A stretch of DNA of 40,823 nt from Nocardia suismassiliense (GTDB lineage: Bacteria > Actinomycetota > Actinomycetes > Mycobacteriales > Mycobacteriaceae), in the NCBI RefSeq assembly GCF_900269665.1, contig NZ_LT985361.1, positions 187,062 through 227,884 of the forward strand, read 5' to 3'. Positions 16,103-24,492 of the stretch are shown in pieces. The notes under the pieces were generated by a model that was given only the letters and a program-made list of their open reading frames with translations, did no database searches and was not told where the DNA came from. Position numbers and translations under genes: made by a program. Positions within the stretch are counted from its first letter, which is position 1; each line of letters opens with the position of its first letter.

Positions 16103-17361
16103 CGCCGGACCAGCCGACCGTCGTGGTGCGCATGGCGGATGCGGGCGATGTGTACATGTCCTGGCGCTGGGCCGGGGATACCGCGCCGCGCGGGGCCGCC
16201 ATGCTGCCGGGTGAGCCGGTGCTGGCGGCGGTGCGACGACTGGCCGATGCCTTGCCGCACCCCGCCGAGCCGGGCGGTCTCGAACGCTCGCTGACCACCG
16301 GGGCGTTCGCCGCCCACGACACCGAGTACCTTGTCGCCCAGGCGCTTTCCCGCGCGTTGCTGCCGCAGGGCCTGGCCGCCCAGCTGTACGAGCTGTACCA
16401 GCGCGGGGTCCGTCCGCACATTCGCCTGCAACCGTCGCCGCGGGTGGCTCAGGTGCCGTGGGAGCTCATCGCCCCCGGCCCGGAGGTCCGGCTGATCGAC
16501 ATCGCCGACGTGAGCCTGCTGGCACCGGCCAGCATCGTGCACGCGCCGGAACGCCTGTCGCGCAGGTGGACCGAGACGCAGCACGTACCCGTCGTCGCCC
16601 TCCTCGACCCACGCATCCCCGGTTTCCGGGCCGATTCGACGCTCGGCTCGGTGCTCGGTCGCATGACCGCGGATGCCCCACTGACCCAACGGATTGCCGC
16701 GTACGCCGCGCAGCACCGCTTGCAGCCCGCGGTAGTCGACCCGACGGAGGTTTTCCGCCGGACCGATATCGACCGCAGCTGGCTGAGCAAGGCCCTACTC
16801 GACGGCGCGAGCCGTCTGATCTACGTCGGCCACGTCACCGCCGCACCACCGGAATCCGGCCAGAGCGAAGACGCCGAACTCCATCTACCGTGCACCGCCG
16901 ATACTCTCGGCTTCGCCGTGCCGAACCGCACCCATCGACCGTTGTCCGCCAAGGACTTCCTGCTCGGCACCCACACCCTCGCCGCGGAACCCACTGACGG
17001 CCGCGACCTTTGGCCCAGCCCCAGCCGGGTGGCGCTGATCGCCTGCGAGAGCGGCGGGGACCTGCGCTTCACCGAGGCGCTCGGGCTGACCGCCGCCATG
17101 ATCAACAACGGTGCCGAGCTGGTGACGGCCAGTCGCTGGCCGCTGCCCACCGATCTCGCCTTCCACCGCATCGCGGGCGCGCCCGCGCACGCCCACCCGC
17201 TGCAAGACGCCATCTGCGCCATCGACGCGGCGCACGAACAACCGGACCCGGTGACCGCGCTCGCGCACTGGCAGCGCGAGCGACTGCAGGCCTGGCGCAC
17301 CGAACGCAGCATCGAGCACTCGCCGCTGCTGTGGTCGGCGTTCGCGACGCTGTGCACGTGA
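16099..17361 (+). CDS. CHAT operon gene 4, CHAT-domain (caspase/separase-like) peptidase
   Basis: A 420-residue protein with a CHAT fold (caspase clan CD cysteine peptidases). The N-terminal part (1-115) contains FAAHDTEYLVAQALSRALLP and the characteristic RVAQVPWELIAPG lead-in (about residues 114-126). The catalytic His is in RLIYVGHVTAAPP (His245) and the catalytic Cys in VALIACESGGDLRFTEALGL (Cys316), each at the end of a hydrophobic strand as the family requires. The downstream NGAELVTASRWPLPTD segment is also typical. In known systems CHAT proteases cut a partner protein when a TPR, CRISPR or gasdermin-linked sensor is triggered. The start overlaps the TPR gene. The C-terminus falls inside a run of 18-bp tandem repeats. 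Confidence 0.9.
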   Translation: MTPDQPTVVVRMADAGDVYMSWRWAGDTAPRGAAMLPGEPVLAAVRRLADALPHPAEPGGLERSLTTGAFAAHDTEYLVAQALSRALLPQGLAAQLYELYQRGVRPHIRLQPSPRVAQVPWELIAPGPEVRLIDIADVSLLAPASIVHAPERLSRRWTETQHVPVVALLDPRIPGFRADSTLGSVLGRMTADAPLTQRIAAYAAQHRLQPAVVDPTEVFRRTDIDRSWLSKALLDGASRLIYVGHVTAAPPESGQSEDAELHLPCTADTLGFAVPNRTHRPLSAKDFLLGTHTLAAEPTDGRDLWPSPSRVALIACESGGDLRFTEALGLTAAMINNGAELVTASRWPLPTDLAFHRIAGAPAHAHPLQDAICAIDAAHEQPDPVTALAHWQRERLQAWRTERSIEHSPLLWSAFATLCT

Positions 17362-17417
17362 ATGACGCTGTGCACGTGAGCGACGCTGTGCGCCCGAGTG
17401 AAGCTGTGCGCCTGAGT
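17346..17417 (+). repeat. four 18-bp tandem repeats over the CHAT gene 3' end
   Basis: Four consecutive 18-base units begin at 17346, 17364, 17382 and 17400: GACGCTGTGCACGTGAAT, GACGCTGTGCACGTGAGC, GACGCTGTGCGCCCGAGT and GAAGCTGTGCGCCTGAGT. The first two differ at two or three positions; the last two have drifted further. The CHAT stop codon (17359-17361) lies inside unit 1. In the frame one base before the CHAT frame the repeat is open and would encode a six-residue repeat (DAVHVN, DAVHVS, DAVRPS, EAVRLS). The array fills the whole gap to the antitoxin gene. Confidence 0.9.
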
Positions 17418-17713
17418 CAGCCACGGAGTCCGCGGTCCACCGTCGGATGCACGCCGAGGACGTCGAGCATCTCGGAGATGGACATGGCCCGGAACTCGGT
17501 CGCGCCCGCGTAACCGGGCCGGGCCGCGTCCGCCAGTTCGGCGTACAGGTGCAGTCGGTCGTAGTCGGCCATCGACATGATGACCGCCACTTCGGTTCCG
17601 TCGTCGGTGATTACCGCGTCCTCGCCGGTGGCCACCACATCCCGGACGACGGCGGCGATGTCCGCGGACAACTCGTGCAGATTGCGTGTGTTCGTGTTGG
17701 GCATGCTCCGCAT
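17417..17713 (-). CDS. orphan Phd/YefM-type antitoxin
   Basis: A protein of 98 residues, or 95 from the internal ATG at 17704. It has the N-terminal beta/alpha DNA-binding layout of Phd/YefM: NLHELSADIAAVVRDVV, then GEDAVITDDGTEVAVIMSMADYDRL, a close match to the family consensus (VxITxxGxPVAVLVSxxEYExL). The C-terminal half, which in paired antitoxins wraps the toxin, ends EMLDVLGVHPTVDRGLRG. No toxin ORF (RelE, Doc or PIN type) lies next to it on either side. It may be a solitary antitoxin, or regulate something else. Neither start has a strong ribosome-binding site. Confidence 0.8.
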   Translation of the reverse strand: MRSMPNTNTRNLHELSADIAAVVRDVVATGEDAVITDDGTEVAVIMSMADYDRLHLYAELADAARPGYAGATEFRAMSISEMLDVLGVHPTVDRGLRG

Positions 17714-17744
17714 TCGGAGCCGCGCGCCCTTTTGGATCGGGGCG

Positions 17745-18149
17745 TCACCGTCTTGTTAGCGCGATGACCGGAATGGTGCGGTCGGTTTTGGTTTCGTGCT
17801 CGGCGAAAAACGGATAGGCCTGCTTCAGCATGGTCCACACGCGGTCATATTCTTCGCCCGCGAACGGGGCGGCGAGCGCGGTGTAGGTTTCGTCGCCGAT
17901 TTCGACCGTCACCTCCGGGTCGGCCACCAGGTTCCGGTACCAGTCCGGGTGTTCGGGGGCGCCCAGGTTCGAGGCGATGACGAGCAGGCGGTCGCCATCG
18001 TCGTGAAACATCATCGGGGTGGTGTGGGCCCGGCCCGTGGCACGGCCGGTAGTGGTGAGCAGCACAAGTTTGTCGCGCTGCATGCCCTCGATCTCACCGC
18101 CCGCCCGGAATTGGGCAATGGTGGCGCGGTTGATTTCCTTGAAGTCCAT
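17745..18149 (-). CDS. deazaflavin (F420)-dependent nitroreductase-family protein
   Basis: A 134-residue single-domain protein of the Ddn/FDOR type, a split-barrel fold that binds the deazaflavin cofactor F420 and reduces quinones or other acceptors. Signatures: LVLLTTTGRATGRAHTTPM, then DGDRLLVIASNLGAPEHPDWYRNLVADPEVTVEIG. The family's length and the motif pair TTGRxTGxxRxxPL and NPxVxV are present in altered form. The ATG at 18149 has GGAGGCG upstream and is the family-like start (MDFKEINRATIAQFR); the frame is open further upstream but without similarity. Confidence 0.88.
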   Translation of the reverse strand: MDFKEINRATIAQFRAGGEIEGMQRDKLVLLTTTGRATGRAHTTPMMFHDDGDRLLVIASNLGAPEHPDWYRNLVADPEVTVEIGDETYTALAAPFAGEEYDRVWTMLKQAYPFFAEHETKTDRTIPVIALTRR

Positions 18150-18226
18150 GGGTTCGCCTCCGGTGGTTTGTAGTACACAGATCACCCGAACGAATGGCGT
18201 GTCCGGAAAATGCGACACCCCTGGCG

Positions 18227-19066
18227 TCAGGTGCGGTGTGCGAGGAGGTGCTGCATGATCAGGCGGGTCAATTCCTCGGGCGCCTGTTCAGGGATCCAGT
18301 GCGACACTTCCTCGAGCATTTCGAATCGATACGGGCCGGTCACGTACTTCTCGGTGGCCATGGCCGCGGTGGAGCCGACGGTGCTGTCGTCGGTGCTCCA
18401 GACGTAGAGCGTCGGCACCGATACCGGGCCGGTCGGTCCGGACAGATGCATTGCGCGATACCAATTCAGGGCCGCCGTCAGCGCTTCCGGCTGCGCGAGC
18501 CGGTGTACGTAGTCGTCGATCCGTTCCTCGGCGATCTTCCATTCGAAGATCTTCCGGAGTCCCGCCCCGTCGTCCATGAGTAGCGCCCGCTCCGCCACCC
18601 GCGGTTTCCGGAGTAGCGAAAAGTATTGCGACCGTTGTGCTTGATCCTCGTCCTCGGTCATTGCCCGCAGGAAGGCGGCGGGATGCGGCAGCGACACCGC
18701 GGTGAAACTGCGGATTCGTTCCGGGATATCCGCCGCTGCCGCCCACCCGACATAAGCCCCCCAGTCGTGCCCGACCAGATCGAACCGCTGCCAACCCAAT
18801 TGGTCGGCGATCGCGATGACATCGCCGACCAATTCCTCGAGTCGATAGTCGGCCACTTTGTCCGGCCGCACCCCCGGCGAGTATCCCCGCTGATCAGGCG
18901 CCACCACATGGCACCCACCGCCACCGAGCGCATGGAGCTGGAATTCCCATTCGATCGCCGCCTCCGGAAACCCGTGCAGCAGCATCACTTCCCGCCCACC
19001 GGCTTCCCCACTCGACAGCGCATCGAACGTCCCCGCAGCGGTCGGAATCTCAATCGCCTCGATCAC
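18227..19066 (-). CDS. alpha/beta hydrolase, epoxide-hydrolase type
   Basis: A 279-residue alpha/beta-hydrolase. HGFPE at residues 31-35 is the oxyanion-hole motif and FDLVGHDWGAYVGW carries the nucleophile elbow, with Asp101 where lipases have Ser. That Asp is the mark of epoxide hydrolases and haloalkane dehalogenases. AVSLPHPAAFLRAM starts the cap domain, and LEEVSHWIPEQAPEEL near the C-terminus carries the catalytic His. The substrate is unknown; epoxide hydrolase is the more common annotation for this HGFPE plus GHDWG pattern. It stands alone: 77 bases separate it from the downstream reductase gene and 200 from the upstream gene. Confidence 0.85.
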   Translation of the reverse strand: MIEAIEIPTAAGTFDALSSGEAGGREVMLLHGFPEAAIEWEFQLHALGGGGCHVVAPDQRGYSPGVRPDKVADYRLEELVGDVIAIADQLGWQRFDLVGHDWGAYVGWAAAADIPERIRSFTAVSLPHPAAFLRAMTEDEDQAQRSQYFSLLRKPRVAERALLMDDGAGLRKIFEWKIAEERIDDYVHRLAQPEALTAALNWYRAMHLSGPTGPVSVPTLYVWSTDDSTVGSTAAMATEKYVTGPYRFEMLEEVSHWIPEQAPEELTRLIMQHLLAHRT

Positions 19067-19269
19067 GCGTCGACTCTAGAGCCCCTCGGTTTTTCCGGTG
19101 ATCGGCTATCCGGTCACCGGGCAGGCCGACTGATCTCGCAAGCACATGGGTAACTCCCCGGGTACAGGCTGACCAGCCCACTTACTCCCCGCCAGCCGCC
19201 AACGCCCCGGTCCTCGCGCCTGAGTCTGGCCTGAATACGCGGAGAGGCGGGCAAGCGAGGCGGACAAGC

Positions 19270-19566
19270 TCAGTGTTCGTCGTAGTGTCCGTCGTGTGCG
19301 GCGTGGCGGTGGCCGTCGTGGATGTAGTCGACGTGGTCGCCGTGCTGCACGGTGTCGTGGCCGCAGCCGTCGCCGTGCTGGTGTGTGTGGTTGGCGTGTT
19401 CCGTGTGGCCCTGCGGCTCGCACTCGTCGTAGTGACCGTCGTGTTCGCGGTGCAGGTGGCCGTCGTGCGCGTAGTCGACGTGGTCGCCGTGCTCGATCAC
19501 CGTGTGCCCGCAGTCGGGGCCGTGGGCGTGGTCGTGCGCAGTGTGCTGCATGTGTGCCGTTGTCAT
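19270..19566 (-). CDS. histidine-rich duplicated small protein
   Basis: A 98-residue protein that is about one-quarter His. The ATG at 19566 has AGGGAG upstream and gives MTTAHMQHTAHDHAHG; the ORF opens 17 codons earlier but without support. The chain is two copies of a unit of about 40 residues. Copy 1 is HGPDCGHTVIEHGDHVDYAH then DGHLHREHDGHYDE. Copy 2 is HGDGCGHDTVQHGDHVDYIH then DGHRHAAHDGHYDE. The linker is CEPQGHTEHANHTHQ. The pattern of DCGH, HGDHVDY, HDGH and DGHYDE is known in small actinobacterial proteins sometimes annotated as zinc transporter parts, but I see no membrane segment. Metal binding (Zn, Ni or Cu) is the natural inference. Confidence 0.8.
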   Translation of the reverse strand: MTTAHMQHTAHDHAHGPDCGHTVIEHGDHVDYAHDGHLHREHDGHYDECEPQGHTEHANHTHQHGDGCGHDTVQHGDHVDYIHDGHRHAAHDGHYDEH

Positions 19567-19601
19567 CAGATCTCCCTCTTTCCGAACATGGACAGATGGA
19601 T

Positions 19602-19634
19602 ATGTGAGCGAAGACACATTAGCAGATGCGCATC
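19602..19634. promoter_or_regulatory. palindromes upstream of the His-rich gene
   Basis: ATGTG (19602-19606) and CACAT (19615-19619) form an inverted repeat with an 8-base spacer, and GATGCGCATC (19625-19634) is a perfect 10-base palindrome. Both lie 36-68 bases upstream of the His-rich gene on the minus strand, where a metal-sensing repressor could sit. The arms are short, so this is tentative. Confidence 0.3.
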
Positions 19635-19656
19635 AATGCAGTTAGCCAGGGGTGCG

Positions 19657-20382
19657 CTACAGCACCTGAGAAAGGAACCTTTGCAGGCGTGGAGTCTCGG
19701 CGTTGTCGAACAGCGCGTCGGGCGTGCCGGTCTCCACCACCTGCCCCTCGTCCATGAAGACGACGCTGTCGGACACCGTGCGAGCGAAGCCCATTTCATG
19801 GGTGACCACGATCATCGACATGCCGCCCGAGGCGAGATCGGCCATGAGCGCGAGCACGCCCTTGACCAGCTCCGGGTCCAGCGCCGAGGTGGCCTCGTCG
19901 AAGAACATCACCTCCGGCTTCATGGCCAGCGCGCGGGCGATGGCGACCCGCTGCTGCTGTCCGCCGGACAGGTTCGCGGGCCGGGTGTCGAGCTTGTCGG
20001 ACAGCCCGACGATCTCCAGTTGCTCCACCGCGACCGCGCGCGCCTCGTCCTTGGACAGTCCGCGCAGCTTGCGCGGGCCGAGCGAGACATTGTCGGCCAC
20101 GCTCTTGTGCGGAAACAGGTTGAAATGCTGGAACACCATGCCGATGCGCTGGCGCAGCTTGTCCGGGTCCTCGGTGAGCACGGACTTGCCGTCGAGCAGC
20201 ACGTCACCCTTATCCGGCTCGTACAGCCGGTTCAGCACGCGCAGCAGCGTCGACTTGCCGGAGCCGGACGGGCCGATGACCGTGGTGGTCTTGCCCGCGT
20301 CGACGTGGATGTCGATACCGCGCAGCACATGGTTGTGCCCGAGGGTGAGGTGCAGTCCGGTGCCGGTGAGGGAAGCACTCAT
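19657..20382 (-). CDS. polar amino acid ABC transporter ATPase (GlnQ-type)
   Basis: A 241-residue ABC ATPase with Walker A GPSGSGKST (37-45), Q-loop in MVFQHFNLFPH, signature LSGGQQQR, Walker B VMFFDEATSALD and a switch His in VTHEMGFAR. The NLFPHKSVADNVSLGPRKL stretch is typical of the GlnQ/HisP family that powers polar amino acid uptake. Its ATG directly abuts the TAA of the fused binding-protein/permease gene, so the two are one operon and one transporter. No terminator is visible downstream. Confidence 0.93.
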   Translation of the reverse strand: MSASLTGTGLHLTLGHNHVLRGIDIHVDAGKTTTVIGPSGSGKSTLLRVLNRLYEPDKGDVLLDGKSVLTEDPDKLRQRIGMVFQHFNLFPHKSVADNVSLGPRKLRGLSKDEARAVAVEQLEIVGLSDKLDTRPANLSGGQQQRVAIARALAMKPEVMFFDEATSALDPELVKGVLALMADLASGGMSMIVVTHEMGFARTVSDSVVFMDEGQVVETGTPDALFDNAETPRLQRFLSQVL

Positions 20383-22179
20383 TTACCCGCGCCCTTCCGT
20401 GATCGTGGCGGCCTGGACCGGGTCGATCGGCCGGTCCGGCCGTCCGGTGCGCATGCGGCGGTCGATGTAGTTCACCAGGTGGGTGAGCGGGATGGTCAGC
20501 AGCAGGTAGACCAGGCCGGCGGCCACCAGCGGGGACAGGTTGCCGGTCTGCGCGTTGAGGTCTCGCCCGACCGCGAACAGTTCGCGCTGGGTGGCGAGCA
20601 GGCCGAGGAAGTAGATCAGCGACGAGTCCTTGACCAACGCGATGAACTGGTTCATCAGCGCGGGCAGCACCCGTCGCACGCCCTGCGGGATGACCACCAG
20701 CGTCATTGCCTGCCGGTAGCCGAAACCGATGGCACGGGCCGCTTCCAGCTGACCGGCTTCCACCGACTGGATACCCGACCGGAAGATCTCGCCGATATAG
20801 GCCGAGGCCAGCAATGCCAGCGCAACCGCGCCGAGCCAATACGGATTGTTGCCGGTCAGATTGCGCGCCACCGGGCCGATGCCGAGGCCGATCAGCAGAA
20901 TGATCACCACCGCGGGCAGGCCGCGGAAGATGTCGGTGTAGATCCGGGCGGGCCAGCGCAGCCAGCGGGTCCGGGCGATGCCGGCCACCGCGAGCAGCAT
21001 GCCGAGCACGGTGCCGAGCACACCCGAAACCACGGCGAGGATCAGGGTATTCGGCAGACCGGTCTTGAACAGATCGGGGAAGGCCTGGCGGTACAACGAC
21101 CAATCGAAGAACGTGTCCTTCAACTGCTGCAGCGTGGATTTCGGCGCGTTCTGCGCGGCCGCATCGGGTGCGCGTTCCGCGGCAAGGGCGGCGAAGTCCG
21201 GCAGTTGCGGCAGCGGCGCCGCCTTGGAGCCCGGCTTCCAGCCCGGCGGCAGCTGCCTGGGCACCCAGTCCTGGTAGAGCTTGGCGTAGGTGCCGTCCGC
21301 GATGACGGCGTCGAGGCCGCTGTTGAGCGCGTCGGTCAGCGGCTGGTTGGTCTTGGCGACCGCGTAGCCGACGAAGTTGTCGAGGCTGAAGGTGTTCTGC
21401 GACACCGTCGTTCCGTCGCCCGGCCGGATCGCACCCTCGGCCTGCGCCGACGGCGCCACCCAGGCGTCGATCTGGCCGGACTTCAGGTTGGCGTAGGCGG
21501 TGTTGTAGTCCGGGAACTTCACCGGGTCCAGGCCGAGCTGGTTCACCACGAACTCGTCCTGCACCGTGCCCTGCACCACCGCGATCCGGGTGCCGCGGTT
21601 CAGGTCCGAGAAGCCTTTGACGGCACTGCCGACCGGGGTGACGAGGGAGAAGTAGCCGAAGTCGTAGCCGTTGGTGAAGCCGACCAGCTGGCGACGGGCG
21701 TCGGTGGTGGTGATGTTCGACGAGGCGACGTCGAAGCGGCCGCCCGCGACCTGGGCGAGCAGGCCGGAGAAGTCGGTGCCCGAGAACTCCACCTGCAGAC
21801 CGAGTTTCGCGCCGATCGCCTTCAGCAGTTCATTGTCGAAGCCGGTGAACGAGCCCTGGCCGTTCACACAGATGCTCGGCGGCGCGTCCGAGAGCGTGCC
21901 GACGCTGAGCTTGCCCGGTGCGATCAAACCCAGCTTCGAGGTGTCGATCGAGGTCAGCGGCGCGGTGGTCGCGGTGGTGTATTTGTCCGCGCCCGCGGCC
22001 TGCGCGGAGGCCAGGTTCGTCGGCGCGGCCGCGGCCGCACTCAGCCCCGGCGGTGAACACAGATTGCGTGCGGTGGGCGCGTCGTCGGAGCCGGAACCGC
22101 ACGCCGTGGCCGCGAGACCGACGGAAAGCAATATCACGGCGATCAACGCACGAGACCGCACAGCGGGCAGACCAGCCAT
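20383..22179 (-). CDS. fused amino-acid binding lipoprotein and ABC permease
   Basis: A 598-residue fusion. The N-terminal signal peptide ends in the lipobox AATAC (Cys27), so the binding domain is probably tethered outside the membrane. Residues of about 85-310 form a family-3 solute-binding protein: GKLSVGTLSDAPPSICVNG, then FTGFDNELLKAIGAKLGLQV, ending VIADGTYAKLYQDW. A linker follows. Residues of about 370-585 form a HisM/GlnP-type permease with five or so membrane helices; the EAA loop is visible as VEAGQLEAARAIGFGYRQAM. The single chain supplies both receptor and channel, and the abutting downstream ATPase completes the importer. Likely substrates are polar or charged amino acids; no more can be said. 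Confidence 0.92.
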   Translation of the reverse strand: MAGLPAVRSRALIAVILLSVGLAATACGSGSDDAPTARNLCSPPGLSAAAAAPTNLASAQAAGADKYTTATTAPLTSIDTSKLGLIAPGKLSVGTLSDAPPSICVNGQGSFTGFDNELLKAIGAKLGLQVEFSGTDFSGLLAQVAGGRFDVASSNITTTDARRQLVGFTNGYDFGYFSLVTPVGSAVKGFSDLNRGTRIAVVQGTVQDEFVVNQLGLDPVKFPDYNTAYANLKSGQIDAWVAPSAQAEGAIRPGDGTTVSQNTFSLDNFVGYAVAKTNQPLTDALNSGLDAVIADGTYAKLYQDWVPRQLPPGWKPGSKAAPLPQLPDFAALAAERAPDAAAQNAPKSTLQQLKDTFFDWSLYRQAFPDLFKTGLPNTLILAVVSGVLGTVLGMLLAVAGIARTRWLRWPARIYTDIFRGLPAVVIILLIGLGIGPVARNLTGNNPYWLGAVALALLASAYIGEIFRSGIQSVEAGQLEAARAIGFGYRQAMTLVVIPQGVRRVLPALMNQFIALVKDSSLIYFLGLLATQRELFAVGRDLNAQTGNLSPLVAAGLVYLLLTIPLTHLVNYIDRRMRTGRPDRPIDPVQAATITEGRG

Positions 22180-22241
22180 GATGAAGAACCCTAGCGGCGT
22201 CCGAGTGCTAACCCGCAGCTACCCCATCGTGGACGAGGGGC

Positions 22242-23036
22242 TCAGGCGAGTCCGCTGACCTGCTCGGGGTTCACTTCGTCGCGCCAGCGGATCGCCAGCT
22301 CGACCTCGCTGAGGTCGTACTTCGGACCGCTGACCCCGATGGTGAACAGCGAAACGCCCGCGTCTACGAAGGCCTGCGCCTCCTCCGCACCCGGCCACTG
22401 CACCGAGCGCTCGATCTTCGACTGGTCGGTGCCGACGGCCGCGCAGTGGTCGGCGAGCACCTTGTTCTTGTGCGCGAGCGAGTCGAGGTCGGCGAAGCTG
22501 TGCCACACGTCGGCGTACTCGGCGACCAGGCGCAGGGTCTTCTTCTCGCCACCGCCGCCGATCAGGATCGGGATCTCGCGAGTCGGCTGCGGGTTCAACT
22601 TCTTCAGGCGGGCGCTGATCCGGGCCATGTTCTCTTTGAGCAGGGCGAGCCGGGTGCCCGCCGTGCCGAACTCGTAGCCGTATTCGTCGTAGTCCTTCTC
22701 GAACCACCCCGCGCCGATGCCGAGGATGAGGCGGCCGTCGCTGATGTGGTCCACCGTGCGCGCCATGTCGGCGAGCAGGTCCGGGTTGCGGTAGCCGCCG
22801 CCGGTGACCAGGGCGCCGAGCTCAACCCGCTCGGTCTGCTCGGCCCACGCGCCGAGCATGGTCCAGCATTCGAAGTGCGCGCCCTCGGGGTCGCCGCTGA
22901 GTGGGTAGAAGTGGTCCCAGTTGAAGACGATGTCGACGCCCGCGTCCTCGGCACGCAGGACCGCGTCGCGGATCAGCCCGTAGTCCGGTGCGTGCTGGGG
23001 CTGGATCTGGACGCCGATACGCACCGCGCGGGTCAT
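22242..23036 (-). CDS. LLM-class F420-dependent oxidoreductase
   Basis: A 264-residue luciferase-like TIM-barrel protein. Typical features are VFNWDHFYPLSGDPEGAHFE near the start, VELGALVTGGGYRNPDLLA and ILGIGAGWFEKDYDEYGYEF, the LLM cofactor-binding glycine region. Members of this group use F420 to reduce or oxidise substrates that are mostly unknown; M. tuberculosis has a similar protein beside ino1 (Rv0044c region, from memory). Its ATG overlaps the stop of a 9-codon ORF that carries the better ribosome-binding site. It is the first of two unrelated genes on this strand; the fused amino-acid permease gene follows it 62 bases on. Confidence 0.9.
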   Translation of the reverse strand: MTRAVRIGVQIQPQHAPDYGLIRDAVLRAEDAGVDIVFNWDHFYPLSGDPEGAHFECWTMLGAWAEQTERVELGALVTGGGYRNPDLLADMARTVDHISDGRLILGIGAGWFEKDYDEYGYEFGTAGTRLALLKENMARISARLKKLNPQPTREIPILIGGGGEKKTLRLVAEYADVWHSFADLDSLAHKNKVLADHCAAVGTDQSKIERSVQWPGAEEAQAFVDAGVSLFTIGVSGPKYDLSEVELAIRWRDEVNPEQVSGLA

Positions 23037-23062
23037 GCCGCCACCTCGCTACGCTCGCTCAT
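23033..23062 (-). CDS. nine-residue ORF coupled to the F420 oxidoreductase
   Basis: ATG (23062) to TGA (23033) encodes MSERSEVAA. It has a perfect-looking AGGAGG five bases upstream, and its stop overlaps the next ATG (ATGA at 23036-23033). A gene this small is unlikely to have a function as a protein; translational coupling or start-site choice is the natural reading. The frame is also open 38 codons further upstream. Confidence 0.5.
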   Translation of the reverse strand: MSERSEVAA

Positions 23063-23293
23063 GAAAGCCTCCTCGTCGCTTCGGGGTCGGTCCCCTGTCG
23101 AGGCTACCGGCGCCGACGGTAAGCGGCCTGGACACTTGGCAATCCGGTCCGCGGCCGACTGGCGCGCCGTACGCGTGTCGCGCGCGAACTCGAGCATTTC
23201 GAGCGGGAATCGAGCAGACATAGTAATGTCGCCGGTCAACCCTTACTCGGATCGTCCGGCACGTTCCTGCCGGTGATGGGATGTGATTTTGTC

Positions 23294-24379
<1,086 letters not shown>

Positions 24380-24399
24380 CCAACGGTCAGTGGGGCGAT

Positions 24400-24435
24400 G
24401 TCGGAAGCGGCTTCCTGAGCGGAGCCGCTTCCGAC
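24400..24435 (+). terminator. terminator of the UgpC-type ATPase gene
   Basis: A perfect 12-bp stem, GTCGGAAGCGGC (24400-24411) with GCCGCTTCCGAC (24424-24435), 12-base loop, beginning 21 bases after the stop. No U-tract. Confidence 0.75.
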
Positions 24436-24492
24436 CCGGTCGACCTCGGATGACGAGCACGTACGCCACAACCCGGCCGCGAACTCCACCAC

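Noticed and set aside
17714..17744. Toxin partner for the Phd-type antitoxin.
   Set aside because: The gap to the next gene is too short for a toxin, and the other side holds only the repeat array and the CHAT gene.
19273..22056. 927-codon plus-strand frame covering the His-rich and ABC transporter genes.
   Set aside because: It spans three genes on the opposite strand, each with clear motifs; its composition (Val/Arg/Gln repeats) comes from codon bias.
23033..23239. 68-residue protein upstream of the F420 oxidoreductase.
   Set aside because: No domain and odd composition; only its last nine codons have a good ribosome-binding site, so only that short ORF is listed.
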